A stretch of 64,000 nucleotides of DNA from Burkholderia contaminans (GTDB lineage: Bacteria; Pseudomonadota; Gammaproteobacteria; Burkholderiales; Burkholderiaceae), in the NCBI RefSeq assembly GCF_029633825.1, contig NZ_CP090641.1:1984001-2048000 (forward strand). Direction: 5' to 3'. This document shows positions 8,992 through 17,579 of the stretch, piece by piece. Made by a program: the position numbers and the translations under genes. Under the pieces are notes generated by a model. The model ran no database searches, was not told the origin of the DNA, and saw only the letters and a program-made list of their open reading frames with translations. Every line of letters begins with the position of its first letter. Position 1 is the first letter of the stretch.

Positions 8992-9491
8992 TTCACCGTC
9001 AGGCCGATGATCTGCCACGCGAACTTGGCTTCGCCGAGCGGCGTCTTCAGTTCATCGGGATACTGGTCGCGCGGGTACATGATCCACAGCGGGCCGTAGT
9101 TGTCGTTGCCGAGCACCTTGCCGTTCATCGTCCGCGCGAGGATCACGCCGTAGCGATCGGCATCGGATACGGGAATCGTGAACGTGTACTCGTCGATGCA
9201 GCGGAATTCGATCTGCGTGCCGTGCGCGCCGACGGTCTTCAGGATGTCGGACAGGCGCGGGCCGGTGAAGGCCGCCTTCGGCGTCCAGCTCGTGGACGTG
9301 ACGATCGTGTGCTGCGGCAGCGCCATCAGCGCCTGCTCGGAAAACACGTACGCCTTCTTGCCCTGCTGGTTGTGCTTGTCGATCTTGCCGTCGACGGTGA
9401 ACGTAAACGACGAAGCGGCCCAGGTCGCGGCCGCCATGCCGAGCAGGCAGGCCGTCAGCAGGCTCTTGGTCCAGATGGTCGAAATTCGCAT
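8988..9491 (-). CDS. Exported molybdopterin-oxidoreductase-fold protein
   Basis: The 167-residue protein has a signal peptide (MRISTIWTKSLLTACLLGMA ending in ATWA) and a mature part resembling the SUOX-like molybdopterin-binding fold found in stand-alone proteins beside Burkholderia sensor kinases: FTGPRLSDILKTVGA, then the cysteine in FRCIDEYTFTIPVSD, and NYGPLWIMYPRDQYP near the end. It is much shorter than a full sulfite-oxidase domain, so catalysis is uncertain. Its stop overlaps the start of the kinase gene. A periplasmic protein coupled to a membrane sensor kinase suggests that it presents a signal, such as a redox state or ligand, to the kinase; this is inference from gene order. Confidence 0.7.
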   Translation of the reverse strand: MRISTIWTKSLLTACLLGMAAATWAASSFTFTVDGKIDKHNQQGKKAYVFSEQALMALPQHTIVTSTSWTPKAAFTGPRLSDILKTVGAHGTQIEFRCIDEYTFTIPVSDADRYGVILARTMNGKVLGNDNYGPLWIMYPRDQYPDELKTPLGEAKFAWQIIGLTVK

Positions 9492-9533
9492 GTCTTGCCC
9501 TCGGTCGTGCAGTGGTGATTTGTCGTTGGAGCC

Positions 9534-10406
9534 TCAGTTCGCGGCGGCGGCGGCCGGCAGTGTGATCTTCAGTTCGCGCGCCACTTCGGCGAACAGGATC
9601 GGCAGGCGCACCGGCTTTTCCTCGCAGCGCGCGTTGTAGTGCGACACGATGTGCGCGATCTCGTCCTCGCTGGCTTCGCCGGTCGAGATCTTGCCGGTCA
9701 GCAGGAAGATCGGCGCGCCGCTGTTCTCGCTCGAGCGGATGCCGCGCACGAGTTCGGCGGCGGTCTGGTCGCCGAGCATCCAGTCGAGGATGTAGCCGTC
9801 GAAATCCTCGACTTCCAGTGCCTTGCGGAACGTTGCGCCGTCGAAGTACGGAATCGCGTTCACGCCTTTCTCGATGAAATATTCACAAACCGTTTCGGCG
9901 ACGTCCTGCGAATCGTCCACCACCGCGATGCGCGCCGCATACACGTTCGGCTGGGTCGAACGCAGCTCGATGACGTCGACCGGATACGTGCGCCCCTCGC
10001 GCGCGTGCTGACGCTCGGTGATCAGCCATTCGCCCTGCCACTGCAGCGCGACGAAGTCCGTCTCGGCCTGGCTGCTGGCTTTCGACGAGATCGCGGCGCG
10101 GCAGCGGAAACGCCGCGACTCGATCACGAGCGTCGCGTCGATCATCTCGGCGGCGGCCGGTTGCGTGCCCTTGTCGTCGAGCAGGATCGCCGGCGGCACG
10201 CCAAAGTGCGTCGCGATGTCCTGCAACTGCGACAGATTCCACGGGATCAGGCCTTTCATCTTGCGCGTGACGACCGAGAAGCTCAGGCCGAGCACATTCG
10301 CGATCGTCGTGTTGTGACTTCGCGGCGGAATGCCGTTCCGGTTCAGTAGGTCGCGCACCTTGTTGGCGGTGATCAGATCGACGTTGGCCTGCTCGGTGGT
10401 GGACAT
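9534..10406 (-). CDS. BetR-type HTH protein with C-terminal receiver domain
   Basis: Starting at ATG 10406 (MSTTEQANVDLITANKVRDL, preceded by GGAGA), the 290-residue product has an N-terminal helix-turn-helix region of the BetR type (RNGIPPRSHNTTIANVLGLS, then FSVVTRKMKGLIPWNLSQL) over about residues 10-80. A middle segment of unclear fold follows, then a C-terminal receiver domain (IAVVDDSQDVAETVCEYF with the acidic pair; acceptor Asp in YILDWMLGDQTAA; Lys of EEKPVRLP). The order, DNA binding first and receiver last, is the reverse of most response regulators. It heads the minus-strand operon with the exported protein and the hybrid kinase, so it is the likely output of that kinase. The open frame upstream to 10445 lacks a better start. 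Confidence 0.8.
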   Translation of the reverse strand: MSTTEQANVDLITANKVRDLLNRNGIPPRSHNTTIANVLGLSFSVVTRKMKGLIPWNLSQLQDIATHFGVPPAILLDDKGTQPAAAEMIDATLVIESRRFRCRAAISSKASSQAETDFVALQWQGEWLITERQHAREGRTYPVDVIELRSTQPNVYAARIAVVDDSQDVAETVCEYFIEKGVNAIPYFDGATFRKALEVEDFDGYILDWMLGDQTAAELVRGIRSSENSGAPIFLLTGKISTGEASEDEIAHIVSHYNARCEEKPVRLPILFAEVARELKITLPAAAAAN

Positions 10407-10453
10407 CTCGATGGGGTCTCCAAGGGTTTTTGCGAGGGTGAGCATATCAAAAC

Positions 10454-10551
10454 TGACGCGTCATGCAAACTTTGAAAATGCGAATGACCTTGACATGCCG
10501 TTTTTCTTCATTATTATTGCTCACCACGTCACTATTGTTTGTCGCGTCATG
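10454..10551. promoter_or_regulatory. Paired GCGTCATG sites around a promoter
   Basis: TGACGCGTCA at 10454-10463 is a perfect 10-bp palindrome, and the octamer GCGTCATG that overlaps it recurs at 10544-10551. Together they flank the predicted promoter at 10490-10517 in the gap between the BetR-type gene and the Sel1 lipoprotein gene. The arrangement looks like a regulator binding region, possibly for the adjacent BetR-type protein. The sites are seen directly; their function is inference. Confidence 0.35.
10490..10517 (+). promoter_or_regulatory. Sigma-70-like promoter for the Sel1 lipoprotein gene
   Basis: TTGACA at 10490-10495, a 16-bp spacer and TATTAT at 10512-10517 form a near-consensus sigma-70 promoter on the plus strand in a markedly AT-rich patch. 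It points at the lipoprotein gene at 10765, implying a transcribed leader of roughly 240 nt. No start-site data are available. Confidence 0.5.
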
Positions 10552-10764
10552 TTTGGAGATCGATACCGGCCCCGGTCGGACCGTCGAAAACGCCGGCAAA
10601 GAAGCAGTGACAGAACGATTCGAAGAGAGAACCTGAGAGAGCCTTGGAATGCGTGTCGGCGTTGGCGGATTGTATCCGTTGCGCCGCACGCCGCCGGGTG
10701 CGAGCTCACGGGGGTGGGATAGCTCGCAGAATTGCGGCGCCAATAAAACCTGAGGGAAGTAACA

Positions 10765-11352
10765 ATGTACCGCCGTTTACTCGCACCGGGGCTGCTGTTG
10801 CTATTGGCCGCGTGCGCGCAGGATCCGTCGATCACCAGCAACACGGTGCGGATCTGCGACGACACAGGCTGTTCGGACCGTCCTAAAGATCAGGTGTCCT
10901 ATCAAAAAAGGGACGATTCGGAAGACCAGGAAAGCCCGCGCATCGCTGCGCTGAAGCAGACCGCGAAGACCCAGCCGAAGGCCGCCTACGACCTCGGCTT
11001 GCGTTATTTCCGCGGCGACGGCGTGCGCCAGGACAGCTACCAGGCCCTCAAGTGGATGCGCGAAGCCGCCGAGCGTGGCGACCTGCAGGCGCAGAAGGCG
11101 CTCGGCAGTTTCTACCTGTTCGGCCTCGAGGAAATGGGCTCCGACGCGCGCGAGGCGGAGAAGTGGCTGTCGATCGCCGCCGGCCGAGGCGACAAGGAGT
11201 CGAAGAAGCTGCTCGACCTGGCGCGCAAGGCCAAGAAGGAAGACGAAGAAGACTGGAAATGGCGCACGGAATGGCGTGACCGCTATTACGGCTACTGGTA
11301 CTCGGGCTATCCGTACTACGGCGTCTGGCAGCAGACGTACTGGTACTACTGA
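10765..11352 (+). CDS. Sel1-repeat lipoprotein
   Basis: The 195-residue protein begins MYRRLLAPGLLLLLAACAQD, with a lipobox (LAAC) that makes Cys17 the probable lipidated residue. Residues about 70-145 hold Sel1-type repeats (AAYDLGLRYFRGDGVRQDSY, AQKALGSFYLFGLE, AEKWLSIAAGRGDKESKKLL), helix pairs that scaffold protein contacts. A charged stretch (KAKKEDEEDWKWRTEW) and an unusual tyrosine/tryptophan-rich C-terminus (RYYGYWYSGYPYYGVWQ) follow. It is an envelope lipoprotein, probably of the outer membrane since no Asp follows the Cys. It lies in a run of three lipoprotein genes in the same direction, each separated by more than 100 bp. Function unknown. Confidence 0.82.
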   Translation: MYRRLLAPGLLLLLAACAQDPSITSNTVRICDDTGCSDRPKDQVSYQKRDDSEDQESPRIAALKQTAKTQPKAAYDLGLRYFRGDGVRQDSYQALKWMREAAERGDLQAQKALGSFYLFGLEEMGSDAREAEKWLSIAAGRGDKESKKLLDLARKAKKEDEEDWKWRTEWRDRYYGYWYSGYPYYGVWQQTYWYY

Positions 11353-11472
11353 CCGGGCCTGAAGCAACGGGGGCAGCAGCGGGGAGACCACCATCGCGCG
11401 CCAGCCGGGGGGCTTATCGAAGTTCGCACGAACACATAAGCCGAACAACGACTCTAATCGATCGACAACGAC

Positions 11473-12300
11473 ATGAAGACCATCCTTTCCCAACGTCTCA
11501 CTCAAGGTGCGCTGGCGGCAGCGCTTTGCGCGTCCGTCGCGGGTTGCGGCGGCGTGGTGACGCCCGGCGGCCAGAACGCGGGCGTGACCGGTGCCGCCGC
11601 GGGCGGCGCGAGCGCCGGCGCCGATTCGGGGCTGCAGCGCTGTGCGTCGCCGCTCGGCACGATCGCCGTCGATGACGGCCGCAACGCCGACTGGTGGGGC
11701 CCTTTCGGCAGCGCGACGAAGATGACGACGATCGACCCGCTGCTGCGCCTGGCCGTGCAGCAGTCGAACTGCTTCGTGATCACGTCGATCGGCAACCAGA
11801 AGAGCGACGCGCGCCTGTCGCGCATCACGCAGCTGCAGCGCAACTCGGGCGAATACCGCGCGGGCTCGAAGCAGCAGAAGGGCCAGCGTGTCGCGGCCGA
11901 CTATTACATGGAACCGCAGATCGTCATCAACGATTCGCCGATCGGCGGCATCGGCAGCATGATCGGCGGGCTGATCGGCAACAGCGCGGTCGCAGCCGTG
12001 GCCGGCCACCTGCAGACGAAGGCATCGGTCGTCACGCTGACGCTGTTCGACGTGCGCTCGGCCGTGCAGATCGCGGCGTCGGAAGGCAGCTCGACGGCGA
12101 CCAACTACGGCGCGGCGCTGGGCGGTTTCGGCGGCGGCGTGGGCGGCGCGCTCGCCGGCTTCTCGTCGACCCCGGAAGGCAAGGCGACCGTCGTCGCGTT
12201 CATCGACGCGTACAACAAGATGGTCGTTGCGCTGCGCAGCTACAAGGCGCAGGACGTCAAGGGCGGCCTCGGCCGCGGTGGCCAGCTGCAGGTCAACTGA
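11473..12300 (+). CDS. CsgG/HfaB-like lipoprotein
   Basis: This 275-residue lipoprotein has a signal peptide ending in the lipobox SVAGC. The mature part resembles the CsgG/HfaB family: LGTIAVDDGR near residue 60, TTIDPLLRLAVQQSNCFVIT, ADYYMEPQIVINDSP, and a Gly-rich hydrophobic region (GGIGSMIGGLIGNSAVAAVA) followed by ASVVTLTLFDVRSAVQI. CsgG forms an outer-membrane channel for curli, while relatives in Burkholderia are poorly studied and may have other envelope roles. No curli subunit genes flank it. It stands between two other lipoprotein genes, so a shared envelope function is possible. The assignment is at family level only. Confidence 0.75.
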   Translation: MKTILSQRLTQGALAAALCASVAGCGGVVTPGGQNAGVTGAAAGGASAGADSGLQRCASPLGTIAVDDGRNADWWGPFGSATKMTTIDPLLRLAVQQSNCFVITSIGNQKSDARLSRITQLQRNSGEYRAGSKQQKGQRVAADYYMEPQIVINDSPIGGIGSMIGGLIGNSAVAAVAGHLQTKASVVTLTLFDVRSAVQIAASEGSSTATNYGAALGGFGGGVGGALAGFSSTPEGKATVVAFIDAYNKMVVALRSYKAQDVKGGLGRGGQLQVN

Positions 12301-12424
12301 CGTTCCCGGGCCGGCGGTGCGCCGCCGGCCGGTTCCTGATTCCGATGCCTGACTGTCCGTGCGCGCGGTGTGATCCGCGTGTACCGGCTTCGTTCATCCC
12401 TTTTTTCGCACCGAGGTGATTCCG

Positions 12425-13453
12425 ATGAAAGCCGTTGCTCTGATCGCATTGACCTGCCTGGCGCTGGCCGCTTGCGGCGGCGACGATTCCTCGACTGCGG
12501 CGTCCGGCGGCGGTTCGGGTACGAGCAACAACGGCGGCACCGGCGGCACAGGTTCGGGTGGAACGGGGAGTGGCGGTAACGGCGGTTCGGGTGGCTCGGG
12601 CGGTTCCGGCGGCTCGGGCGGCAGCACGCTGACGTGGCGCTACGACGCGCAGCCCGTGGCCGTGGATCGAGCGAGCTTCCTGACGCTGGTCAACAATGAA
12701 GGCGCGAAGGGTTACCGATATCTGGGCGACTACTTCTACAGCGCGGCCAACGGTGGCACGCAGTCGATCTTCGTGAACGACGGCACTGCTCAGACGTATG
12801 CGTACCAGTTGCAAACGGCGTCGTCCGACATGACGTCCTTCATCAACGCGGCCAACGCGCAAGGGGCGAGCGGCTACCGCTACGAAGGGCCGCTCACGTA
12901 CGGCGATCTCTATCGCAAGGATGGCGGCTCGTCGGCCACGTACACGTATGCGACGACCGGCCTGCCGGCCGATGCGAATGCGTTCCTCACGCAGGCGAAC
13001 GGCCAGGGCCAGTCGGGCTACTGGTTCGTCGGCCCGCTGATGGTCGGGGCCGCGCAGGCGAACGTCTACATGAAGAACAACGCGTCGAATGCGACCTATA
13101 CGTATGACGCGCTGGCGCCGACCTCGACCGTCAACGACTTCATCGCGCAGGCCAACAGCGAAGGCGCGAAGGGTTATCGTGCAAAGGGCGCGATGGCGTT
13201 CGGCACGGCGATCTCGTGGGTCTACGTGAAGGACCAGACGCAATCGCCGACCTTCGCGTACCAGTCGGCCGCGATCCAGGGCTCGGGCGCGAGCTTCGTC
13301 CAGCAGTCGAATACGCTCGGCGCGCAGGGCGCTGCCTATCTGGGCGATCTCGCGCTCGGCACGTCGAATCCGGTGATCGCGTCGTTCTATTTCACGCCGA
13401 AGAACTGCACGGGTTTCCTGTGCACGACACTGAATCCCCTCACGCAGAACTGA
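12425..13453 (+). CDS. Lipoprotein with Gly/Ser linker and five tandem repeats
   Basis: Starting at ATG 12425, the 342-residue product has a lipobox (LALAAC, then GGDDSS) and a linker of about 45 residues made almost only of Gly, Ser, Thr and Asn. The rest is five divergent repeats of about 47-55 residues. Each opens with an aromatic strand (TWRYD, TYAYQ, TYTYA, TYTYD, TFAYQ), continues with a helix-like segment ending in QGxxGY or EGAKGYR, and closes with a strand ending in YVKD-like sequence. The last repeat is followed by two cysteines (KNCTGFLCTT). The layout of lipid anchor, flexible stalk and repeat domains suggests a surface or periplasmic binding protein. I do not recognise a named family. 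A GC-rich hairpin follows. Confidence 0.7.
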   Translation: MKAVALIALTCLALAACGGDDSSTAASGGGSGTSNNGGTGGTGSGGTGSGGNGGSGGSGGSGGSGGSTLTWRYDAQPVAVDRASFLTLVNNEGAKGYRYLGDYFYSAANGGTQSIFVNDGTAQTYAYQLQTASSDMTSFINAANAQGASGYRYEGPLTYGDLYRKDGGSSATYTYATTGLPADANAFLTQANGQGQSGYWFVGPLMVGAAQANVYMKNNASNATYTYDALAPTSTVNDFIAQANSEGAKGYRAKGAMAFGTAISWVYVKDQTQSPTFAYQSAAIQGSGASFVQQSNTLGAQGAAYLGDLALGTSNPVIASFYFTPKNCTGFLCTTLNPLTQN

Positions 13454-13510
13454 GCGCGCGCACGCAGAACGAGGTGTCTCAGGCGTGCGTTCCTCGGGCA
13501 CGTCTTTTCG

Positions 13511-13528
13511 CCGCCGGCTTGCCGGCGG
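13511..13528 (+). terminator. Probable terminator hairpin
   Basis: CCGCCGGC and GCCGGCGG form an 8-bp inverted repeat around TT, followed by TATTTCG with no long T-run. It lies 58 bp after the repeat lipoprotein gene. Termination is likely but may be inefficient. The remaining 277 bp up to the kinase gene becomes AT-rich and contains TACTAAAT-like sequence near 13673 but no gene. Confidence 0.4.
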
Positions 13529-13817
13529 TATTTCGTTTACGCGTGCTCGCGGCTGCTCGTCGCAAGGCAGGCGCGCTTGCCCGATCGGCTGATCATTCCG
13601 GCATGACCGGGCGATAAATTCGCAACGAAAATTCGGTCGAGTTCAAAACAATTCACAATTCCACTGGGACGTGTACTAAATAGGTATTTTGCGACTGATT
13701 TCCGCTGCGCCGTTTGGCATGATCGGGATACCTCCATCCCACCGGTTTTCATCGTGACGCGCATTCGGGCCGGAAACGAGCAGTATTCCGGCACCGGATT
13801 CGGCGTTGCGTCTGGTC

Positions 13818-16800
13818 ATGCCATACAGCACGCTTCAGTCCATTCGTCGCTATCAGAGCATTTCGATGTTCGGCGGCGCCATCGTCGTGACGATCCTCAT
13901 CCTGATCGCCTGCGGGCTCGGGATCGTGTCGATCGTCTACGGCTATCTGGACGGCCAGCGGCGCAATTTCCTGAACGGCGTCGAGGAAACCGCAGACGAA
14001 ATTCAGGTAAGCGAAACGTCGTTCCGCAACGGCGTCGCGAATACGCAGCTGATCTGGCGCGAGCTCGGCCCGGCGCCGGCCGATGTCGTGGACGGCTTCT
14101 TCGCCAACGGCCAACAACTGGCGATCACACCCTACCCGTCGCTCGTGGTCGGCGTGCCGGGCCAGACCGCGCAGCGCGACGAGGTCGCGCGCTACCTCGC
14201 GCTGTCGTTCATGCTGTCGCGCATCTGCGCGGCGAGCTCGCTCAATCGCGGGCGCACGCTGGAGGGCTACCACTACAGCACGCGCACGGGGCTGTTCGGC
14301 TTCGTGCCGCACCTGTCGCGCGACAACCCCGCGCTCGCGACGGCCGACGCGCGTGCGCACGTGATGGCCGCACTGCATATCGATTTTCCCCCGCTGCCGC
14401 GCGAAGCCGACGATGGCCGGCCGCGCGTGCACTGGCTGCCGCCGTACGCGAATCCCGTGACCGGGCAGTCCCGCATACGGATCGCCGCCGAAGCGCGGGC
14501 CCATGGCCAGCCGTTCGCGGTGCTCGTGACCGAGTACGCACCCGACTACCTGCTGTCGTGGCTGGCGGGGCGCGGGTCGACCGGCGTGTTCTTCATCACG
14601 ACCGCGGACAACCGGCTCATCACGATCGATCCGGACATCGAACGAACGGCTGCGCTGACCGAACGGCTGCTGAAGTTCGACGTCGCGAACGGCGGCACGG
14701 CGGCCGGCGAGGCGGCCGGCGAGGCGGCCTTCCGCGATGGCTCGATCGTGTTCAGCAGCCGGCTGGGCACGACGGGCTGGACGATCGCCTACGCGCTGTC
14801 GTGGGCGGATGTGGCGGCCGGCGTCGGTGTGCAGGCGGGCTTGCTGGCAGGCGCGACGCTGCTCGCCATCGGCGTGATGTGGCTGTTGCTCGCACGCTTT
14901 CGCCGGCGCGTGCTGCTGCCCGTCTATGCCAGTTCGGCCCGCGTGTTCGACAGCGAGGCGCTGTGCCGCAGCGTGATCGAGACGGCCCCGATCGGCCTCG
15001 GCCTGATCTCGCGCGCGGACGGTCATTTCATGCTTGTCAGTCCCGCACTCACCGAAATGATCGCGCGGCTCGGCAGCGATTACCGCACGTTGTCCACGCA
15101 GGCCGTGGCGCGCTACGAAGCGTTCGTCGCGAGCGGAGCGGCCGGCGGCACGCTGCAGACCGATTTCGTGCTGGCCGACGCGAGCGCCGGGGCGGCGCCG
15201 CTGCATCTGGAGGTGAGCGCCAGCGGCGCGCGCTATCAGGAGATCGACGTGCTGATCGTCGCGGTCGCCGACGTGACGGCGCGCCGGCAACTCGTCCGGC
15301 AGCTCGAGGACGCGGTGCGCGCGGCCGATTCGGCGAATGCGGCGAAGTCGTCGTTCCTCGCGGCGATGACGCATGAAATCCGCACGCCGCTGAACGTGAT
15401 CCTCGGCAATCTCGAACTGCTCGAACGTTCCGCGCTGGACGCGTCGCAGCACGGCCGCGTGCAGACGTTGAGGACGGCCGCGTCGGGCCTGCTCGGGCTC
15501 GTCAGCGACATCCTCGACTTCTCGAAAATCGAAGCCGGTGCAATGACGGTCGAAGCGATCGAATTCGACGTGGCCGGCGTGATCGAGCGCACGCTCGGCG
15601 CCTTCGCACCGGTCGCGAAGGCGAAGGGGTTGCCGTTGTTCTGCGAGATCGACGCGAGCGTTTCGCAGCGGATGCGCGGCGATCCCACCCGGCTCGGGCA
15701 GGTGCTCGGCAACCTGCTCAGCAACGCGATCAAGTTCACCGCCAGCGGGCACGTGCTCGTGCGCGTGTCGGTCGTCTCGACCGATCACGGGCGCGCCGAC
15801 TTGTCGATTGCGGTGGAGGACACCGGCATCGGCATCGCCGGTGCCGATCGGCACAAGCTGTTCAACGCGTTCTCGCAGGTCGACGCGACGATCACGCGGC
15901 GCTACGGCGGCACGGGGCTCGGGCTCGCGCTGTGCGATCGCCTCGCGGCCGCGATGGGCGGGCGCATCGACGTCGCGAGCGCGCCGGGCGCCGGCAGCTG
16001 TTTCACGGTGACGGTGCCGCTCGGGATGGCCGTCGTACCGCTCGACCCGCATGCCGTGCGCGGCACGCGCGTGCCGCTGATCGTCGTCGCGTGCACCGAG
16101 TGGCAGCGCTTTGCGTTACCGCACCTGCGCGCATGGGGCTTCGAGGTCGACGCGTACGATCGCCCGTCGCGGGTTCCGGCCGATCGCTACGCGCGGGCCG
16201 TCGCGATCGTCGTGTTCGGCGAATCCGACAGCGACGCGCGCCCGGCGCTCGACAGCCTGGGCGGCGACAAGCCGGTCGTGTTCGCCACGCCGGACGGCCC
16301 GCTGCAGGCTTACCGGGCTGGCACGACGATGCACGTGTCGAGTTACGCGCTCGGCGGCTTCAAGGCCGCGCTCGTGCAGGCCGTGGCCGCGGCCCGGGCC
16401 GGTGAGCCGGCTGCGCAGGTGCCGGCGCTCGCGCACACGGTGCCCGGCCGTCCGCGCGCGTTGCGCGTGGTGCTTGCCGGCGTCGATTCCGTCGGCGGCA
16501 CGCTCTTGCGGGAACAGCTCGACGTGCTGGGTTGCGAGGTGGCGGCGGCCGGGTCCGCCGAAGCGGCGCTCGACCTGCTGGCCACCGGCGCGTGGGACGC
16601 CCTGCTGCTGGATACCGGCCTGCCCGGAACGTCGGGCTGCGCGTTGGCGAGCGCGGCACGCGATCTCTGCGCGGGCTGCGACGTGGTGGTCGTGACGTCG
16701 CATGTCGCGCCGGGTGACCGGCGCCGCTATGCGGACGCAGGAGTCGACTGCGTGCTGACCAAGCCGGTGACGCTCGCGCATCTGCGCGGTGCATTGGCGG

Positions 16801-16886
16801 GCATCACGCGACGGCATGGTGTGCCGGAGCAAGAAGGGATACAAGAACAGGACGTCGCGCAGTGCGCGCATGGCGATGCGACATGA
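13818..16886 (+). CDS. Hybrid sensor kinase 1 of the pilus locus
   Basis: The product is about 1022 residues from ATG 13818 (TTG 13806 is an alternative). Two membrane helices (GAIVVTILILIACGLGIVSI near 20-40; GLLAGATLLAIGVMWLLLA near 345-365) enclose a sensor domain of about 300 residues. The cytoplasmic part holds a PAS-like region, HisKA with His near 518 (MTHEIRTPLN), HATPase (NLLSNAIKF, EDTGIGI, GGTGLGL) and a C-terminal receiver. The receiver keeps the acceptor Asp (LLLDTGLPG) and the Lys-Pro near the end, but its acidic pair is replaced: VLAGVDSVGG stands where VLVAEDHPAS stands in kinase 2. There is no HPt domain. The RcsB-like regulator and second kinase follow, as in cable-pilus regulation (cblS/T/R) and the Rcs relay. 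A function in pilus control is inferred from position. Confidence 0.88.
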   Translation: MPYSTLQSIRRYQSISMFGGAIVVTILILIACGLGIVSIVYGYLDGQRRNFLNGVEETADEIQVSETSFRNGVANTQLIWRELGPAPADVVDGFFANGQQLAITPYPSLVVGVPGQTAQRDEVARYLALSFMLSRICAASSLNRGRTLEGYHYSTRTGLFGFVPHLSRDNPALATADARAHVMAALHIDFPPLPREADDGRPRVHWLPPYANPVTGQSRIRIAAEARAHGQPFAVLVTEYAPDYLLSWLAGRGSTGVFFITTADNRLITIDPDIERTAALTERLLKFDVANGGTAAGEAAGEAAFRDGSIVFSSRLGTTGWTIAYALSWADVAAGVGVQAGLLAGATLLAIGVMWLLLARFRRRVLLPVYASSARVFDSEALCRSVIETAPIGLGLISRADGHFMLVSPALTEMIARLGSDYRTLSTQAVARYEAFVASGAAGGTLQTDFVLADASAGAAPLHLEVSASGARYQEIDVLIVAVADVTARRQLVRQLEDAVRAADSANAAKSSFLAAMTHEIRTPLNVILGNLELLERSALDASQHGRVQTLRTAASGLLGLVSDILDFSKIEAGAMTVEAIEFDVAGVIERTLGAFAPVAKAKGLPLFCEIDASVSQRMRGDPTRLGQVLGNLLSNAIKFTASGHVLVRVSVVSTDHGRADLSIAVEDTGIGIAGADRHKLFNAFSQVDATITRRYGGTGLGLALCDRLAAAMGGRIDVASAPGAGSCFTVTVPLGMAVVPLDPHAVRGTRVPLIVVACTEWQRFALPHLRAWGFEVDAYDRPSRVPADRYARAVAIVVFGESDSDARPALDSLGGDKPVVFATPDGPLQAYRAGTTMHVSSYALGGFKAALVQAVAAARAGEPAAQVPALAHTVPGRPRALRVVLAGVDSVGGTLLREQLDVLGCEVAAAGSAEAALDLLATGAWDALLLDTGLPGTSGCALASAARDLCAGCDVVVVTSHVAPGDRRRYADAGVDCVLTKPVTLAHLRGALAGITRRHGVPEQEGIQEQDVAQCAHGDAT

Positions 16887-16992
16887 AGCAGCGTGTATCG
16901 CTACGGGCGGCGACGAGGTCCGAAGAGTGGAAGGCAGCGTGTCGCATCGGCAAGTGCGACGCAGATCAACCAGGTGAAGAGAGGGGAAGACC

Positions 16993-17181
16993 GTGCGCTA
17001 CATGGTGAAAGTCTTCGTAATGCTGCTCGATTTCGCCACGCTTCCCGAGAAGTCCCGGAAGGATTTTCTCGGCAGGATGAATGAATTCCTGATCATGTCG
17101 CCGACGCAGAAGCGGCGCGCGGTCAGCGAATGGAAGCAGGAGGTGGAGGAACGGGGCGAATCGGGTGAGAGCGGACCATAA
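16993..17181 (+). CDS. Small protein between kinase 1 and the regulator
   Basis: GTG at 16993 is preceded by AGGGGAA and gives 62 residues (MRYMVKVFVMLLDFATLPEK, then SRKDFLGRMNEFLIMSPTQK). The product has a hydrophobic N-terminal strand followed by two amphipathic helices and a charged tail (WKQEVEERGESGESGP). No signal peptide or known family is evident. The ribosome binding site, the codon use and its place between two signalling genes support real translation. It could be a small modulator of the relay, but that is speculation. Confidence 0.5.
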   Translation: MRYMVKVFVMLLDFATLPEKSRKDFLGRMNEFLIMSPTQKRRAVSEWKQEVEERGESGESGP

Positions 17182-17579
17182 CGATGATCCCGGCGCGGAT
17201 GCACGACCGCTGCGCGACAGGATCGCAGCCGCGTGAACGACGGCGGCACCGGGGTGGCCGGGCAATGCGACGTTGCGGCCGGGGCGTCGCAGCGCGAGTG
17301 GTCGACGGCGCCGCTCGCACCCGTGGCGCATGCCCGCAAGCGTAGGTTGGCCGCCTTGAGGGGCGATGCGGAGCACGGCCCGCGTCTGCCGGGCGGCGCG
17401 CGGCTTGCAGCCTTGACCACGTTTTATCTTAAAATCTAGGCGCGCTTGCATTCTCCGATGTGTCGAAGCGACGGGTCGACGGCGGCCTGTCGGCGGGATG
17501 GAACGGAACCGGAACGGCGGCCCGCATCCTGCGGCCGTCGACGGATGCGCGATCGAATGCCTCGGGGAGAACAGGGACG
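17182..17579. other. Non-coding gap before the RcsB-like gene
   Basis: This 398-bp stretch holds no convincing gene. An AT-rich patch near 17410-17440 (TTGACC followed by TATCTTAAAAT) interrupts GC-rich sequence and may contain the promoter of the regulator gene, but the spacing of the hexamers is poor, so I do not call one. Confidence 0.4.

Noticed and set aside
13749..16052. A 767-codon open frame antisense to hybrid kinase 1
   Set aside because: The sense frame has every kinase motif; the antisense product is Arg/His-rich without domains.
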